In this document: positions 10,642 through 20,702 of the stretch, one piece after another
Layout of the letters: each line of letters opens with the position of its first letter
Position numbering within the stretch: position 1 is the first letter of the stretch
NCBI GenBank assembly: GCA_027575765.1
Contig: JANBPT010000010.1
Location: forward strand, 1-64,000
Source: Tieghemiomyces parasiticus
Taxonomy: Eukaryota > Kickxellomycota > Dimargaritomycetes > Dimargaritales > Dimargaritaceae
Length of the DNA: 64,000 bases
Direction of reading: 5' to 3'
Made by a program: the position numbers and the translations under genes
Notes under the pieces: generated by a model
Seen by the model: the letters and a program-made list of their open reading frames with translations, nothing else
What the model was told of the DNA's origin: nothing
Databases searched by the model: none

Positions 10642-12424
10642 CGCTGACGGCTGCTGGCTTTCTGTGAGGCATAGAGATTCGGCGACTCGTCGCTCCGGTA
10701 TTCCTCTGCAGTACCCATGGTCTACCCTTACTGATCGACGTCCTCCAGCGAGTGGTTTCTGTGCGCTTTTCGTTTAGTACCATTGCTTCTCAGTCAACTC
10801 TATGTTACGTTATTATAAAGTTTATATCAATTTGAAATGTAGTTGGCATTGAACTGGGGTAACCTACAATATCGGACATGACGCAGTATTTCTATTCATC
10901 CAAATAGCACCTATTGTGCGAAGGGCAACCCCTCAAGCCACGAGGGCTGTGTCTTCCTTGGGCTTCACACAACCGGGTATGTTTTGCGGCCTGACACTCC
11001 ATTCCTCATACCCCCCCTCGTCTCTCTTCTCGGCCACCTGGGTTGGAGTTACACAGGGCGGACGAGCGTCAAGCGGGTCGCGTCCACTCTTGCCTTTTCC
11101 CTCGCCTCTCCACCGCGCCGCCTCACCTCGCCATCATTTGTCGTGGTGGCGACACGTACCAACCGCTGGTGCGACCCCCCTCCCAACCCGCCGTTTCTTC
11201 CTTCCTTTACCGCCAGCCCATGGTCGATACCGTTTACGGGGGGTCAGGCGTAGGGAAGTTGCGGCCTAATGGCGCTGGGGAATGGGGTGGGGATGCAAGG
11301 CGGACTGGCCGAGGAGGACGATAGGCCCCAGCGAATATCCGTGCAACGACTAACCACCCTCGCCTTGGTACCACCCTTTAGCACTCGTGACCTTGAGGAG
11401 CGGGGGGGGGCAGGACGGCGGCTCTTTTAGCCCCCCCCCCTCCTCCTCGCGTACCTTATGCTACCCGTTGGGGGGTCAGAAGGAGAGTCGCTGGGTCTTG
11501 GCGGTCGATTACCTGGCCGCGCGTGAGCAAGGGCTTCGTCTCCGGAAGGGGGCGTAACCAGCGCTTCCGCTCGACACCGCTTGTAATACCCTTGTACCCT
11601 CACGCTCACTAGGGCCACTCGTTCTGTTGGGGAAGGCGGAGACGATGGACGGTGAGGTGCCCCGCGGGCTATGACGGGGTCGGCCGGGTTAGCTTATAGG
11701 CCGGCGGAGTCGTCTGACGCTCCTCCTCCTCACCCGCCCACTCTGAGCTCTCTTCGTCCCTTACCCTTTATCCCCCTCCCCACTCCCTGCCTCTACACCC
11801 TTCTCCGCACTTTGTTCACTCTGTTCGTCCTCTCCCCCCGGCGTGCTCCACTTCTCTTACCCGTTGTCCCCGCTCCATTCTTACCCTTTCCGTCGTTACC
11901 GGTAGTTCGCAGTTTTACTATCCTACCCTTCTACATTTCCCGCTGGACTCTTCCTGCTCTAGGCATTACGCGTTTACAAGCTCACTATTCGGTAAGTAAA
12001 CGTTGGGTCGCAAGCCTTGGCGTGCATTCCCCCTTATTAACACTCTCCTCCTCCCATTTTAGCAGTCTGGGCAGGACGAACACGCTCGAGATGAGCACGC
12101 CGGCCCTACCGACCAGCAATGTGTACCCGGGGGGGGGTGGCCGGGTCTCGCGCACCTTTCTCAGCGTTCATACCGGCTTCGCCAAACGGGTCTCCCGGTC
12201 ACTTCACCCTTCCCCGCCCCTCTCAATACCACCGCATGTCGGGCAGGGCACTAACCCATCCTGCGATGTCTATTATCTCCGACCGCCTTACGATCGCTAC
12301 GCATCTCCATCGGCCGGTCCTCTTGACCTGCATCGTCGCCACTTGTCCATAGCCCGTCGCACTTCTCCGTTGGCCGTGTTTATTTAGACCCCTCCGCAAC
12401 CGTCCCCCCCCTTGACCGTTAACC
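10642..12424. other. Intergenic and V-ATPase promoter/leader region
   Basis: No protein gene is recognised between the WD40 stop and V-ATPase A. From ~11.7 kb the + strand is strongly pyrimidine-rich. A likely leader intron runs 11992..12062 (GTAAGT donor, T-rich tract, TTTTAG acceptor). After it an ATG-initiated 98-codon upstream frame (12091..12387) ends 37 bases before the V-ATPase start. Runs of seven to nine G or C occur at 11400-11440 and 12130. Confidence 0.5.
11992..12062 (+). other. Putative 5'-leader intron of V-ATPase subunit A
   Basis: A consensus GTAAGT donor at 11992 and a pyrimidine tract ending in TTTTAG at 12062 enclose 71 bases, matching the size and signals of verified introns in this window. 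It would lie in the untranslated leader. Inferred from signals only. Confidence 0.4.
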
Positions 12425-14925
12425 ATGGCTGGTGCTCTCGACAACGCCCGTAAAGACCTCCGCTCGCTGGAGAGCGAAAAGGAGGCCGAGTACGGCTACA
12501 TTTACTCCGTGTCCGGTCCCGGTAAGTATCTATCGGAATTGGGGTATAGCGTTTTCACAGCCCCCCTCCCTCGACGGAGTAGATTGCCAACGCTGGACGG
12601 CACCCAAACTTAACCTGAGGTGCCCTTACCTCTGGGTAGGCGGCGATGTGGTATCCACTATAAGAAGCTAACGCCGTCCCTCTACCTGCCTCCGTCGTAT
12701 CCTCTATTGCACCCCTCGCCCCCTCCAGTCGTCATCGCCGAGAAAATGACAGGTTCGGCCATGCACGAGCTGGTCCGTGTGGGTCACGACGCCCTGGTGG
12801 GTGAGGTCATTCGTCTTGACGGCGACAAGGCTACCCTTCAGGTGTACGAAGAGACTTGTAAGTACATCTCCCCTATCTGCCGCTGACGTCCTGCTTGTAA
12901 AGTGTGCTGGGCCATGCGGTGTTTGATCTACAGTCTGAGACTTACGGTGTCTGTGCCACGTCCCCCTACCTGCCATCCCCTCCTCTTCCCCCTTGCATTC
13001 TAAGCCGGCCTCACGATCGGCGATCCCGTTTTGCGCTCCGGCAAGCCCCTGTCCGTGGAACTCGGACCTGGTCTCTGCTCCAACACTTTTGACGGCATCC
13101 AACGCCCGCTAAAGGTAAGTTGCGCCTACACCTTCTTGTTCGATGCCGGTGCGGCTAGGCTCGTCTTGATGGTATCCGATTGAGCTTGGCTGCAGCTAAC
13201 CCGCCGCACTGACATTCACCTACCTCCCCACTCGCCACGCACTATTCCCGCAAAAAATAGGGCATTCTGGAGGTGTCCCAGAGCATTTACATCCCCCGCG
13301 GTATCGATACCCCGGCCCTAGACAAGTCTATCTCCTGGGACTTTGATCCCGTGAGCTTCAAGGTAAGTCCCTGCGACCACGCCCGGGTCCGCCCCCTTGC
13401 CGTGACCGCTGGCCATGTATTCCATGTACCACTCACCTTTACCTCCCCGTGGCTAATAACCTTCACCTTTCTACTTCACACCACACCCTCGTCACCCACC
13501 CGCCAGGTCGGTGACCACATCACCGGTGGTGACATCTTTGGCCGCGTGTTCGAGAACTCCTTGGTGACCAACCACGGCATTATGCTCAACCCCAAGGCCC
13601 GGGGTACCGTTACCTATATGGCCCCTAAGGGCTCCTACACCCTGAACGACGTGGTGCTCGAGACGGAGTTTGAGGGCAAGACCACTCAGCACACCATGCT
13701 GCAGATCTGGCCCGTGCGCTCCCCACGCCCGACGGCCGAGAAGCTGGCGGCCAACCACCCGCTGCTGACGGGCCAGCGCGTGCTGGATGCTCTCTTCCCG
13801 TGCGTGCAGGGCGGCACCACCGCCATTCCTGGGGCCTTCGGGTGCGGTAAGACGGTGATTTCGCAGTCGCTGTCCAAGTACTCCAACTCGGATCTGATTG
13901 TGTACATCGGGTGCGGTGAGCGCGGTAACGAGATGGCTGAGGTTCTCATGGACTTCCCGAAGTTGTCAGTCGAGGTGGACGGCCGCCAAGAGTCCATCAT
14001 GCAGCGCACTACCCTGGTGGCCAACACCTCCAACATGCCCGTGGCCGCCCGTGAGGCCTCCATTTACACCGGTATTACCATCTCAGAGTACTTCCGCGAT
14101 CAGGGCAAGAACGTTGCTATGATGGCCGACTCCACCTCGCGTTGGGCCGAGGCCCTCCGTGAAATTTCCGGTCGTCTCGCTGAGATGCCCGCCGATAGCG
14201 GTTACCCAGCTTACCTGGGTGCCCGTCTGGCCTCCTTCTACGAACGTGCCGGCAAGGTGCAGTGCCTCGGCAACCCTCAGCGCGAGGGCAGTGTCAGCGT
14301 GGTGGGAGCCGTGTCGCCGCCCGGTGGTGACTTCTCGGACCCCGTCACTTCGGCGACCCTGGGTATCGTCCAGGTGTTCTGGGGGCTGGACAAGAAGCTG
14401 GCGCAGCGTAAGCATTTCCCGTCCGTCAACTGGTCGCTCAGTTACTCCAAGTACATCCAGGCCCTGGGACCTTACTACGAGAACTTTGACCCGGAGTTTG
14501 TGGAGCTGCGCACGCGGTGCAAGGAGATTCTCCAGATGGAGGAGGACCTGTCGGAGATTGTGCAGCTGGTGGGCAAGTCGGCGCTGGCCGAATCGGACAA
14601 GATTACGCTCGAGGTGGCCCGCATCATCAAGGACGACTTCCTGCAGCAGAACGGCTACTCATCCTACGACCGGTACTGTCCGTTCTACAAGACCGTGTGG
14701 ATGCTGCGTAACATGATTGGCTTCTACACCCACGCCACCCACGCCGTGGAGGTCACTCAGGGTCAGGTCACCTGGGCCAAGATTCGCGATAGCATGGGCG
14801 ATATCATCTACAAACTCAGCTCCATGAAGTTTGAGGATCCCGCCGACGGCCAGGACACCCTCAAGGACCGGTACACCGAGCTCGCTAAGGAAATGGAGGA
14901 GCGCTTCCGTCAGCTCACCGACTAA
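12425..14925 (+). CDS. VMA1: V-type proton ATPase catalytic subunit A
   Basis: Five exons: 12425..12521, 12729..12857, 13005..13114, 13261..13362 and 13507..14925. They give 618 residues, the normal size without an intein. Subunit A is the ATP-hydrolysing subunit of the V1 sector, driving proton pumping into the vacuole and secretory organelles. Visible features: N-terminal beta barrel ([16 protein letters not shown] across the first junction), the non-homologous insert (about 150-200), the Walker A loop GAFGCGKT (255-262), the segment [11 protein letters not shown], the catalytic-site region [18 protein letters not shown], and [22 protein letters not shown]. All junctions preserve family-conserved sequence ([37 protein letters not shown]). 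No VDE-type homing intein is present at the P-loop, unlike in Saccharomyces. The strong G/C third-base bias fits high expression. Confidence 0.97.
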
Positions 14926-15527
14926 AATCGTAATGTGGGAGGAGGAGCGGGAGGGAGGGAAGGAGAATGTCGCAGTCACACAGGCGACCCTTAGCCCGCT
15001 CTCTCTTTTCTCTCTCCCCCCCCACCAACCCCTCCTACCCCACCTCCCTCTCCTCCCTTCCCTCCCCCCTGACTAAGTTCTCTCCACTACATAAGGATGC
15101 AATGATGGGAAATGGCCAAGGGATGTACTCCGCCCACCACCGCATTATTTCTCCTTTCTCATTCATATTCCCCCCCCGCCTTATGTCTTTTACACTATGA
15201 TTTATTCCTACTTGCTCACAAGTCTCTTTGGAAAAAAGACGGGAGATTTACTTACCTAGGTCGGCGCTTTTAAAGGTTCAGCTCACAGTTCTCACATCGA
15301 CTTCTTCTCAACCGGTTTATTTTAGCTTACTATTCAATACAGTCTCAACGTATACGCTTGTCAGTACGCTCCGTATAGGGGTGCCTCATTTTAACCAACC
15401 TGGTACTAATCACGGACAAGCGTTATTCTTCCCAAATTATGTTCAGTTGACATAAGTTGGTAGGCCGTAGTCGATATCGTGGATCTTAAAACATAGCAAA
15501 AGGTGAATAAAAAGTATCGAAGATGAA
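14926..15527. other. Short intergenic region, 3' of V-ATPase A
   Basis: A pyrimidine-rich 3' flank of the V-ATPase gene followed by A/T-richer sequence leading to the tRNA. No gene seen. Confidence 0.6.
15509..15513 (-). terminator. Pol III terminator of tRNA-Gln
   Basis: A run of five A on + (TTTTT on the transcribed strand) lies 14 bases past the tRNA 3' end, the usual RNA polymerase III stop. Confidence 0.7.
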
Positions 15528-15599
15528 GGTCTCACCGAGACTCGAACTCGGGTCGCGGGAATCAGAATCCCGAGTGATAACCAACTACACTATGAAACC
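15528..15599 (-). tRNA. tRNA-Gln (anticodon CTG)
   Basis: A 72-base cloverleaf on the minus strand. The acceptor GGTTTCA pairs with TGAGACC (one G-U), the D arm contains TAGTGTAGTTGG, and the anticodon stem CGGGA/TCCCG encloses the loop TTCTGAT, so the anticodon is CTG, reading CAG glutamine codons. The T arm has GAGTTCGAGTCTC with the GTTCGA box. The discriminator base is T, as in other eukaryotic tRNA-Gln. There is no intron and no encoded CCA, as expected for a nuclear gene. Confidence 0.95.
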
Positions 15600-16409
15600 G
15601 ACCACGAAATTTAATATCTAGATACATATATATTATACTAGAAGAATAGTGTATATGACTTTATTATAATATTGTACCTCATTATTCTTTGTGGATACCC
15701 TTTAGATATCGTTATGGGCGCTGGCCTTTTTATACGTATGTTCTTTTAATGTTGGTTTATCGGGCGTTGGATGCGTTCCCTTTTTCAGCGCCTGTGCCCG
15801 CATGTGCGGTATCGCGTGTTTGCTATTGGCTAGATTCTTTTGAAACGCATTGGTCGGTTGTTTTACTGCTTGTTGGCCCTAGGTACGGCAAGGATCAAAC
15901 GAGGCGCTTGTGGTGTGGTCGATTAGCCGATCGTGTGGCGACAGCAGTCTATCCCACTTCGTTGGGGGATGCTAGTAGGTCGCACGCTTTCCAATCCTCC
16001 TTTTCCCACTAGGTGTTTCAAGCACGCTTTCGCATGATCCGCCCCGGCGGCGGCCGGTCATCAATCTTTCCACTGAGGGGGCCCCTGCCGGGCTGGTCCG
16101 GGTCCCTCTCGCCTCTTTATTACGACGTTTTATGTCGTGTTCGGAGGGGGGGGGAGGTCATCATTTATCGCTGCTTGTGACGCCACCACCGCGGTCCGCC
16201 TCACTGGGCCGAATATTCCAGCGGTTTCCGAGGCTAAGCCCGAGAATCCCCCGGCTTAGCAACATATAATCCCAACCCCGCCCCTACTGCAGGACCTTTA
16301 ATTGCTCTCCAACTCGTACTGCGTCTATTGTCTGCTGTTCCGTTACAACCCGTCGCCTGTTACCCCTCCTACACCCGCACTTACCCAACCTCACCCTCCC
16401 TCCATCACT
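15600..16409. other. Intergenic region, promoter of ATX1
   Basis: A/T-rich next to the tRNA, then C-rich before the ATX1 ATG. Contains a G9 run at 16147. No gene recognised; a 107-codon frame at 15689 lacks an ATG. Confidence 0.55.
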
Positions 16410-17118
16410 ATGTCCGTCCAGGTGAGTTGCGAATGCGCCTACACAGCTGTTCCTACAACCTCCCTCCCCCCTTCTCCATCTCCTGTCCTTGACCACAGAC
16501 CCGAGTTCCGCTCTGGCCGAGGCCGAGGGAAGAGCTTCTCTATAGCGTTCTCTAGTAGGTTTTTTGACAGCCCACTAACCACCTTCCCAACTTGACACTT
16601 TGGCACTACTCACCCTCATTCCCACTCGCCGCATGTAACCTACCTTGCATCGTTACACTTTCCCCAGACCCACGTCTACAAGGTCGATATGGCCTGCACT
16701 GGCTGCTCCGGTGCTGTTGAGAAGGCTGTGAAGAAAGTTGATGGTAAGTTAGCTTTCCCCTACTATTCTACCGCTGTAAAGAAGAAGTCTCGCCGACTAG
16801 TCCTTTTGGCGGTGGTGTCCGCGTAAGCTATCACTCCAGCTGCGGGAAGGGAGGGTGAGAGAGAGAGGCCAGGGGCCTATCTGTTCTACCCGCCAGATCT
16901 AGTGCCAACCGTTCCTTTGTGGGCTAATCAGCCCCATTTCCACCCACCTGAACCCAAAAAAATTCGGCTACGCAGGCGTCCAGGAGGTCACCACTGATAT
17001 CCCTTCCCAGAAGGTGACCGTGACCGGCACCGCTTCCTACGATGATGTGAAGCAGGCTATCGTGGCCACCGGTAAGCAGGTTCACCCCGAACTGTCCGCC
17101 GACCAGATCGCCTCCTAA
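16410..17118 (+). CDS. ATX1: Atx1-type copper chaperone
   Basis: Three exons: 16410..16421, 16668..16743 and 16976..17118, giving 76 residues, typical for Atx1. The first exon holds only four codons (M-S-V-Q), followed by a 246-base intron. The product is a single heavy-metal-associated domain. The Cu(I)-binding motif MACTGC occupies residues 12-17 (Cys14, Cys17) and is followed by SGAVEKAV. The conserved Lys of loop 5 that faces the metal is seen in ATGKQV. In the cytosol Atx1 delivers copper to the P-type ATPase Ccc2 in the Golgi for loading onto secreted cuproenzymes. Splice sites are GTGAGT/CCCAG and GTAAGT/CGCAG, and both joins stay in frame within conserved sequence (VDG|VQEV). A cysteine-rich micro-gene converges on it from the other strand about 350 bases downstream. 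Confidence 0.95.
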
Positions 17119-17465
17119 GCACGATCGCTCTCCTCGCTTAGCACCTCTCTACTCCTTCTAGGAGGATTTGGCAGATACACACTACCTACCTGCCAACGTG
17201 TCTCAGTTTTATATATGTGATCCTGGGCTACTGCCAACATATAAAGTACAGTGTATTTAAATTGAGCCTACTGGGCCACAAGCGAAGATCGTTTATTCAA
17301 TGATACGGGATCCGTTCAACGGATCAATGTCTGATGCAAGCGGAGCGGGGTGCGTTTCGTATTATGGTGGGTAGAACGCGTAGTCTGGAGAACCCGGGAG
17401 GGGGGGTCTGTGTTAGCCGGAAGTTGAGCCACCAGCCCAAGCTTGAAGCGGGCCGTCCGAAATCC
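17119..17465. other. Shared 3' region between ATX1 and the convergent Cys-rich peptide gene
   Basis: The 347 bases between two convergent stop codons. A/T-rich near ATX1, with an AATTGAGCC-type tail region and a G-run near 17400. No gene seen. Confidence 0.6.
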
Positions 17466-17552
17466 CTAGCACGAGGCCAGGTTGGACCCTGAGTTTGAGC
17501 ACTGGGCGCACGGGCACTCGCGGTAGTTAATGACGGAAGCGGGGGACTGCAT
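17466..17552 (-). CDS. Cysteine-rich 28-residue peptide, metallothionein-like candidate
   Basis: A short frame read from the ATG at 17552 to a TAG at 17466. The product is 28 residues with four cysteines in a C-terminal cluster, C-P-C-A-Q-C followed ten residues later by a final Cys (13, 15, 18, 28). A perfect TATATAAA box lies 145 bases upstream on the same strand and the leader is C/A-rich, as in other highly expressed genes here. Fungal copper metallothioneins can be this small (about 25-34 residues) with Cys-X-Cys pairs, although usually with six or seven cysteines. The neighbour is the copper chaperone ATX1. A metal-binding role is inference. Alternatives are a spliced larger gene or a non-functional frame. 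No signal peptide. Confidence 0.45.
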   Translation of the reverse strand: MQSPASVINYRECPCAQCSNSGSNLASC

Positions 17553-17696
17553 GATTGGTGAGTGTGGAAGTGAGCGGCGAGTGGTGTCCTTTAATGGCGA
17601 GCACACGGATGCGCTGGGGATGGCGGATGGTGGTGGTGGTGATGTGAGGCGGGATGCTTGTGGATACTGACTCCAGAAGGGTGAGGCACGGTGGGG

Positions 17697-17704
17697 TTTA
17701 TATA
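17697..17704 (-). promoter_or_regulatory. TATA box of the Cys-rich peptide gene
   Basis: A TATATAAA consensus on the minus strand, 145 bases before the ATG at 17552 and embedded in G/C-rich sequence, so it stands out clearly. Confidence 0.6.
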
Positions 17705-20702
17705 GACGGCGGGGAAGAGGACAGTGCGAAGTCAAGAGCCTTGCCTACCGTCCTGCCCAGCACCCCACGCCCCTTCCCCTTTGGCTAGCTTCCTGATTAG
17801 GAATTGACGCGGCTGCCTGCGTACTGACCAGGTAGTAAAACTTTGATTGAAGTAAGTATTTTGTAGTGAAGGCATCTATACCCAAGATGGCCTTCGTTGT
17901 ATCGGCTTGATTTGGTCTTTCTACCAATCATTTAACTCCTATGAACACTCTAAACCTACACGGTTTTACCGGTGACAATGCCGCTTTCTAAGGCAGAAGT
18001 GTCATCATCCATCCCCCCTTTCTTGACCAGTATGAAGGGCCGCGATATTCATACTTCTAAACTCTCACGGCTTCATTTGTTGTGGATCGCGCTCACCCGC
18101 TCGCAACTACGGTTTCCACCCCACCCAACTACTAGTACTTCCTGATCCCGAAGGCGGAGGTGCTAGTTAAACAAGGTATTTTACATTTCTCCAAAAACAG
18201 TCGGGCGGTTTTTCGAGCGGAGACAGGTTCAGAATAGTTCGCTTTTCTCATGATAAATGGCGGTAGGGGAGGGGGGCGTACTAACCAAAATACCTGGCTG
18301 CTATGTACTATGAAGAATCGTGTACCACCTCTCTAAATGTGTATGGTTCTAACAACGAGGCGGTAGCAGGGCATCAGCTTGACTACCGGATCGATAGTGC
18401 TACAATTTTTCTCCAGGACTTCTTTCATCTATTATGCAGAAAAATACCGGCGCTCTCTACTGTGACGCCGTGCTCTGATTTAATGGTCTCACATAGGACT
18501 CTAATCGTTTGTCTATATGAGTTAAATCCGGTTCGATCGCTAAAGAAATACCTGCTGAAAAGTCCTCACGGGTAGAACTGGTGATGGTGGTGTTGGAGCT
18601 GGCGGCCGTGTTTCAGGAAGTGCAATTCATCCACTACGAAGCGCTAACTTAAAGGGTGAGATTAGCCGTATGCTAAGCGCGTCCTTGGGCAGCGAAGGAT
18701 ATTCGGAAGCCATTAAGCAGCTACGTACGGGGTAACAGTTTACGGCGGGAGCTGGACTAGCCGCGATCACCCAACATTACTTGCTCAGAATATCCGCACC
18801 CGCTCCCCCCCCCCGGCCCACGACCACCGCGCTACAGCCGTGCCGTATTCCAAGCTTCATGGGTTTCGAAACGCTCCCGTGTTTGATAAGCAGGTCCCTA
18901 CCGCATTTGGTCGGCATATCCACCTTAGTGGATTCGTGAAGCAAGCTTTATCTGGACGTCCAACCCCACACTCCTCTTTAGTTCAGTCCCAACGGTGCCC
19001 GTCTTTCACTGTCTGTCCTCCAACCACATTTTAGCCACCAACCAGTCACCGGGTAGGAACTGCATCCACTCCCTTTGAGGCTCTCGGTTAGTCCGTTACC
19101 TCGGACAGACAGTCCCCTGACGGTAAAGGCCCGACGGTTTTGCCTATTTCTTTCTTGTCGACTAAAGGGGAATCTAGGAATGGTGGAAGGATTAATGGCC
19201 ATTGAAACCGGTCGCACTTGTTGGGCGAGCCGGTGCTGCTGTAGACGATGAGGATATGGGTAGGATCTGACTGTCTCACACTAGCGTGGAATATGCTACT
19301 GATATTGCGAATGTCACGGCTGGGTCAACAAGACGCAGGCAGCGCTTTACCAACGGATATGGCGATATTGTGCGCCAATGTAGGGATAATGCGCTGCGCC
19401 GACCGTTCTTTTTTTTCCAGGGACGAGATGGCTGCATGGCTTTCGACGCTTATGAGCCCCACTGTTAAGGGACCTACCCAGTCTTCACCCATTGCAACCC
19501 TCGGTATTCCCGACGTTCTATTCTCGGCCAGCTATGGCACAACGGTGAGGCTTTATTTTACCGACCTGGCCTGTTTCGGTGTTACTCGCTACGAATTGGG
19601 CGCTTTTCTCTCATACTTTCGGCTAAAGCGAACTGAACCTAGGATGCTAATATTACTCGTTTGGATATCGCCACCTGTGGACCCAAGGGGCGGGCGGTGG
19701 CGTTGCCACGCTGAACTCAATTTTAGCCTTATGCGACCTCTTTCAGGTGTTCTAGTGGCTGCATTGTTATGTTTGAGGTTCAGTGACCCATTCAAGGGCC
19801 AGTTGGGAGGTGGTATATTTGGCTATTCTTTCTCATCCTTCCTAAAACCCGATAGATCGGCGAAATATTCAAAGTATGTACTCGCCGTAAGGGGGGCGGC
19901 TTACCCACGTATTCCGTCTCTTCTCACATAGCCCTTGCACCCTTTCGGAACTTCACCTGCCAGCCGGACTATTTGGCACCATCTATCGGTTCTAGACACC
20001 GCCCTCCTGTGGGAAAAAAGCGTGGATGAGGGCGCAGTAGGGAGTTTTCTGGAACCTGGACAACACAGGCTTGGTTGAATCATGTCATCTACCTGGGTTT
20101 CTTTGGTAGTAAGAAGTAGCGGCCCAACAATATGGTAAGCCTTCAGTAGCCAGTATATTTCCCACGCCCGACTGTGCCTAATTGGATTACAATCTGCTAC
20201 AATAAGCCATCTGATGGCACGATCGGGTTAGATTGCAACCGGGTCGACCGGGGTTTACGAACAAACCAGGCATTCGTAATGACCAAGCACATCTCACTTT
20301 GGCCGTGAGTTGAAGCATGGCTACGTAATATATCGTACCCCTCACCAGTGGTTCACTGGGTTCGTATCGGGCTGATTCAGGACAATACCCAAGCTTTCTG
20401 CCAATATCCGAGTTGGGTAGTATTACTTTTGGCATAGGCCTTCAGTCCCAGCCTCACTCCATATTCACACCAACTCAGGACGAAGATGCCGGCCATAAAC
20501 ACAAGTTAAAGTTCGGTTGAATAAAGCACCTCGCATTGTCCGTAGGTCGTGACTCTGGTGCTCGCTCACAGGCGCAACGGCTAGAAAAAAAATGAACCTT
20601 ATTGTTGACGATTTAAGGAAAATGCTATAAGCGAGGTATACGGAAATACACATTATCATGCACTAAAAATATTTAAACCCGCGTTTAAAGCTCATGCCGG
20701 GT
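17705..20702. other. 3-kb intergenic region, no gene recognised
   Basis: Upstream of the Cys-rich gene and downstream of NOC4. The only sizeable ATG-initiated frame (19248-19931, 227 codons, +) shows no motif and no coding-like composition, and a frame of this length can occur by chance in 64 kb. C-rich (18806) and poly-T runs are present. Confidence 0.5.

Noticed and set aside
11671..12387. 238-codon frame before V-ATPase A
   Set aside because: It is a pyrimidine-rich leader reading as Pro/Leu/Ser. It runs through a likely leader intron and has no domain; only its ATG-started end (12091-12387) is noted as an upstream frame.
13829..13860. Possible VDE-type intein in VMA1
   Set aside because: The P-loop region is continuous and the total length equals intein-free subunit A.
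19248..19931. 227-codon ATG frame on +
   Set aside because: No motif, no signal peptide, mixed composition. A rough estimate gives a fair chance of one such frame in 64 kb at about 50 percent GC.
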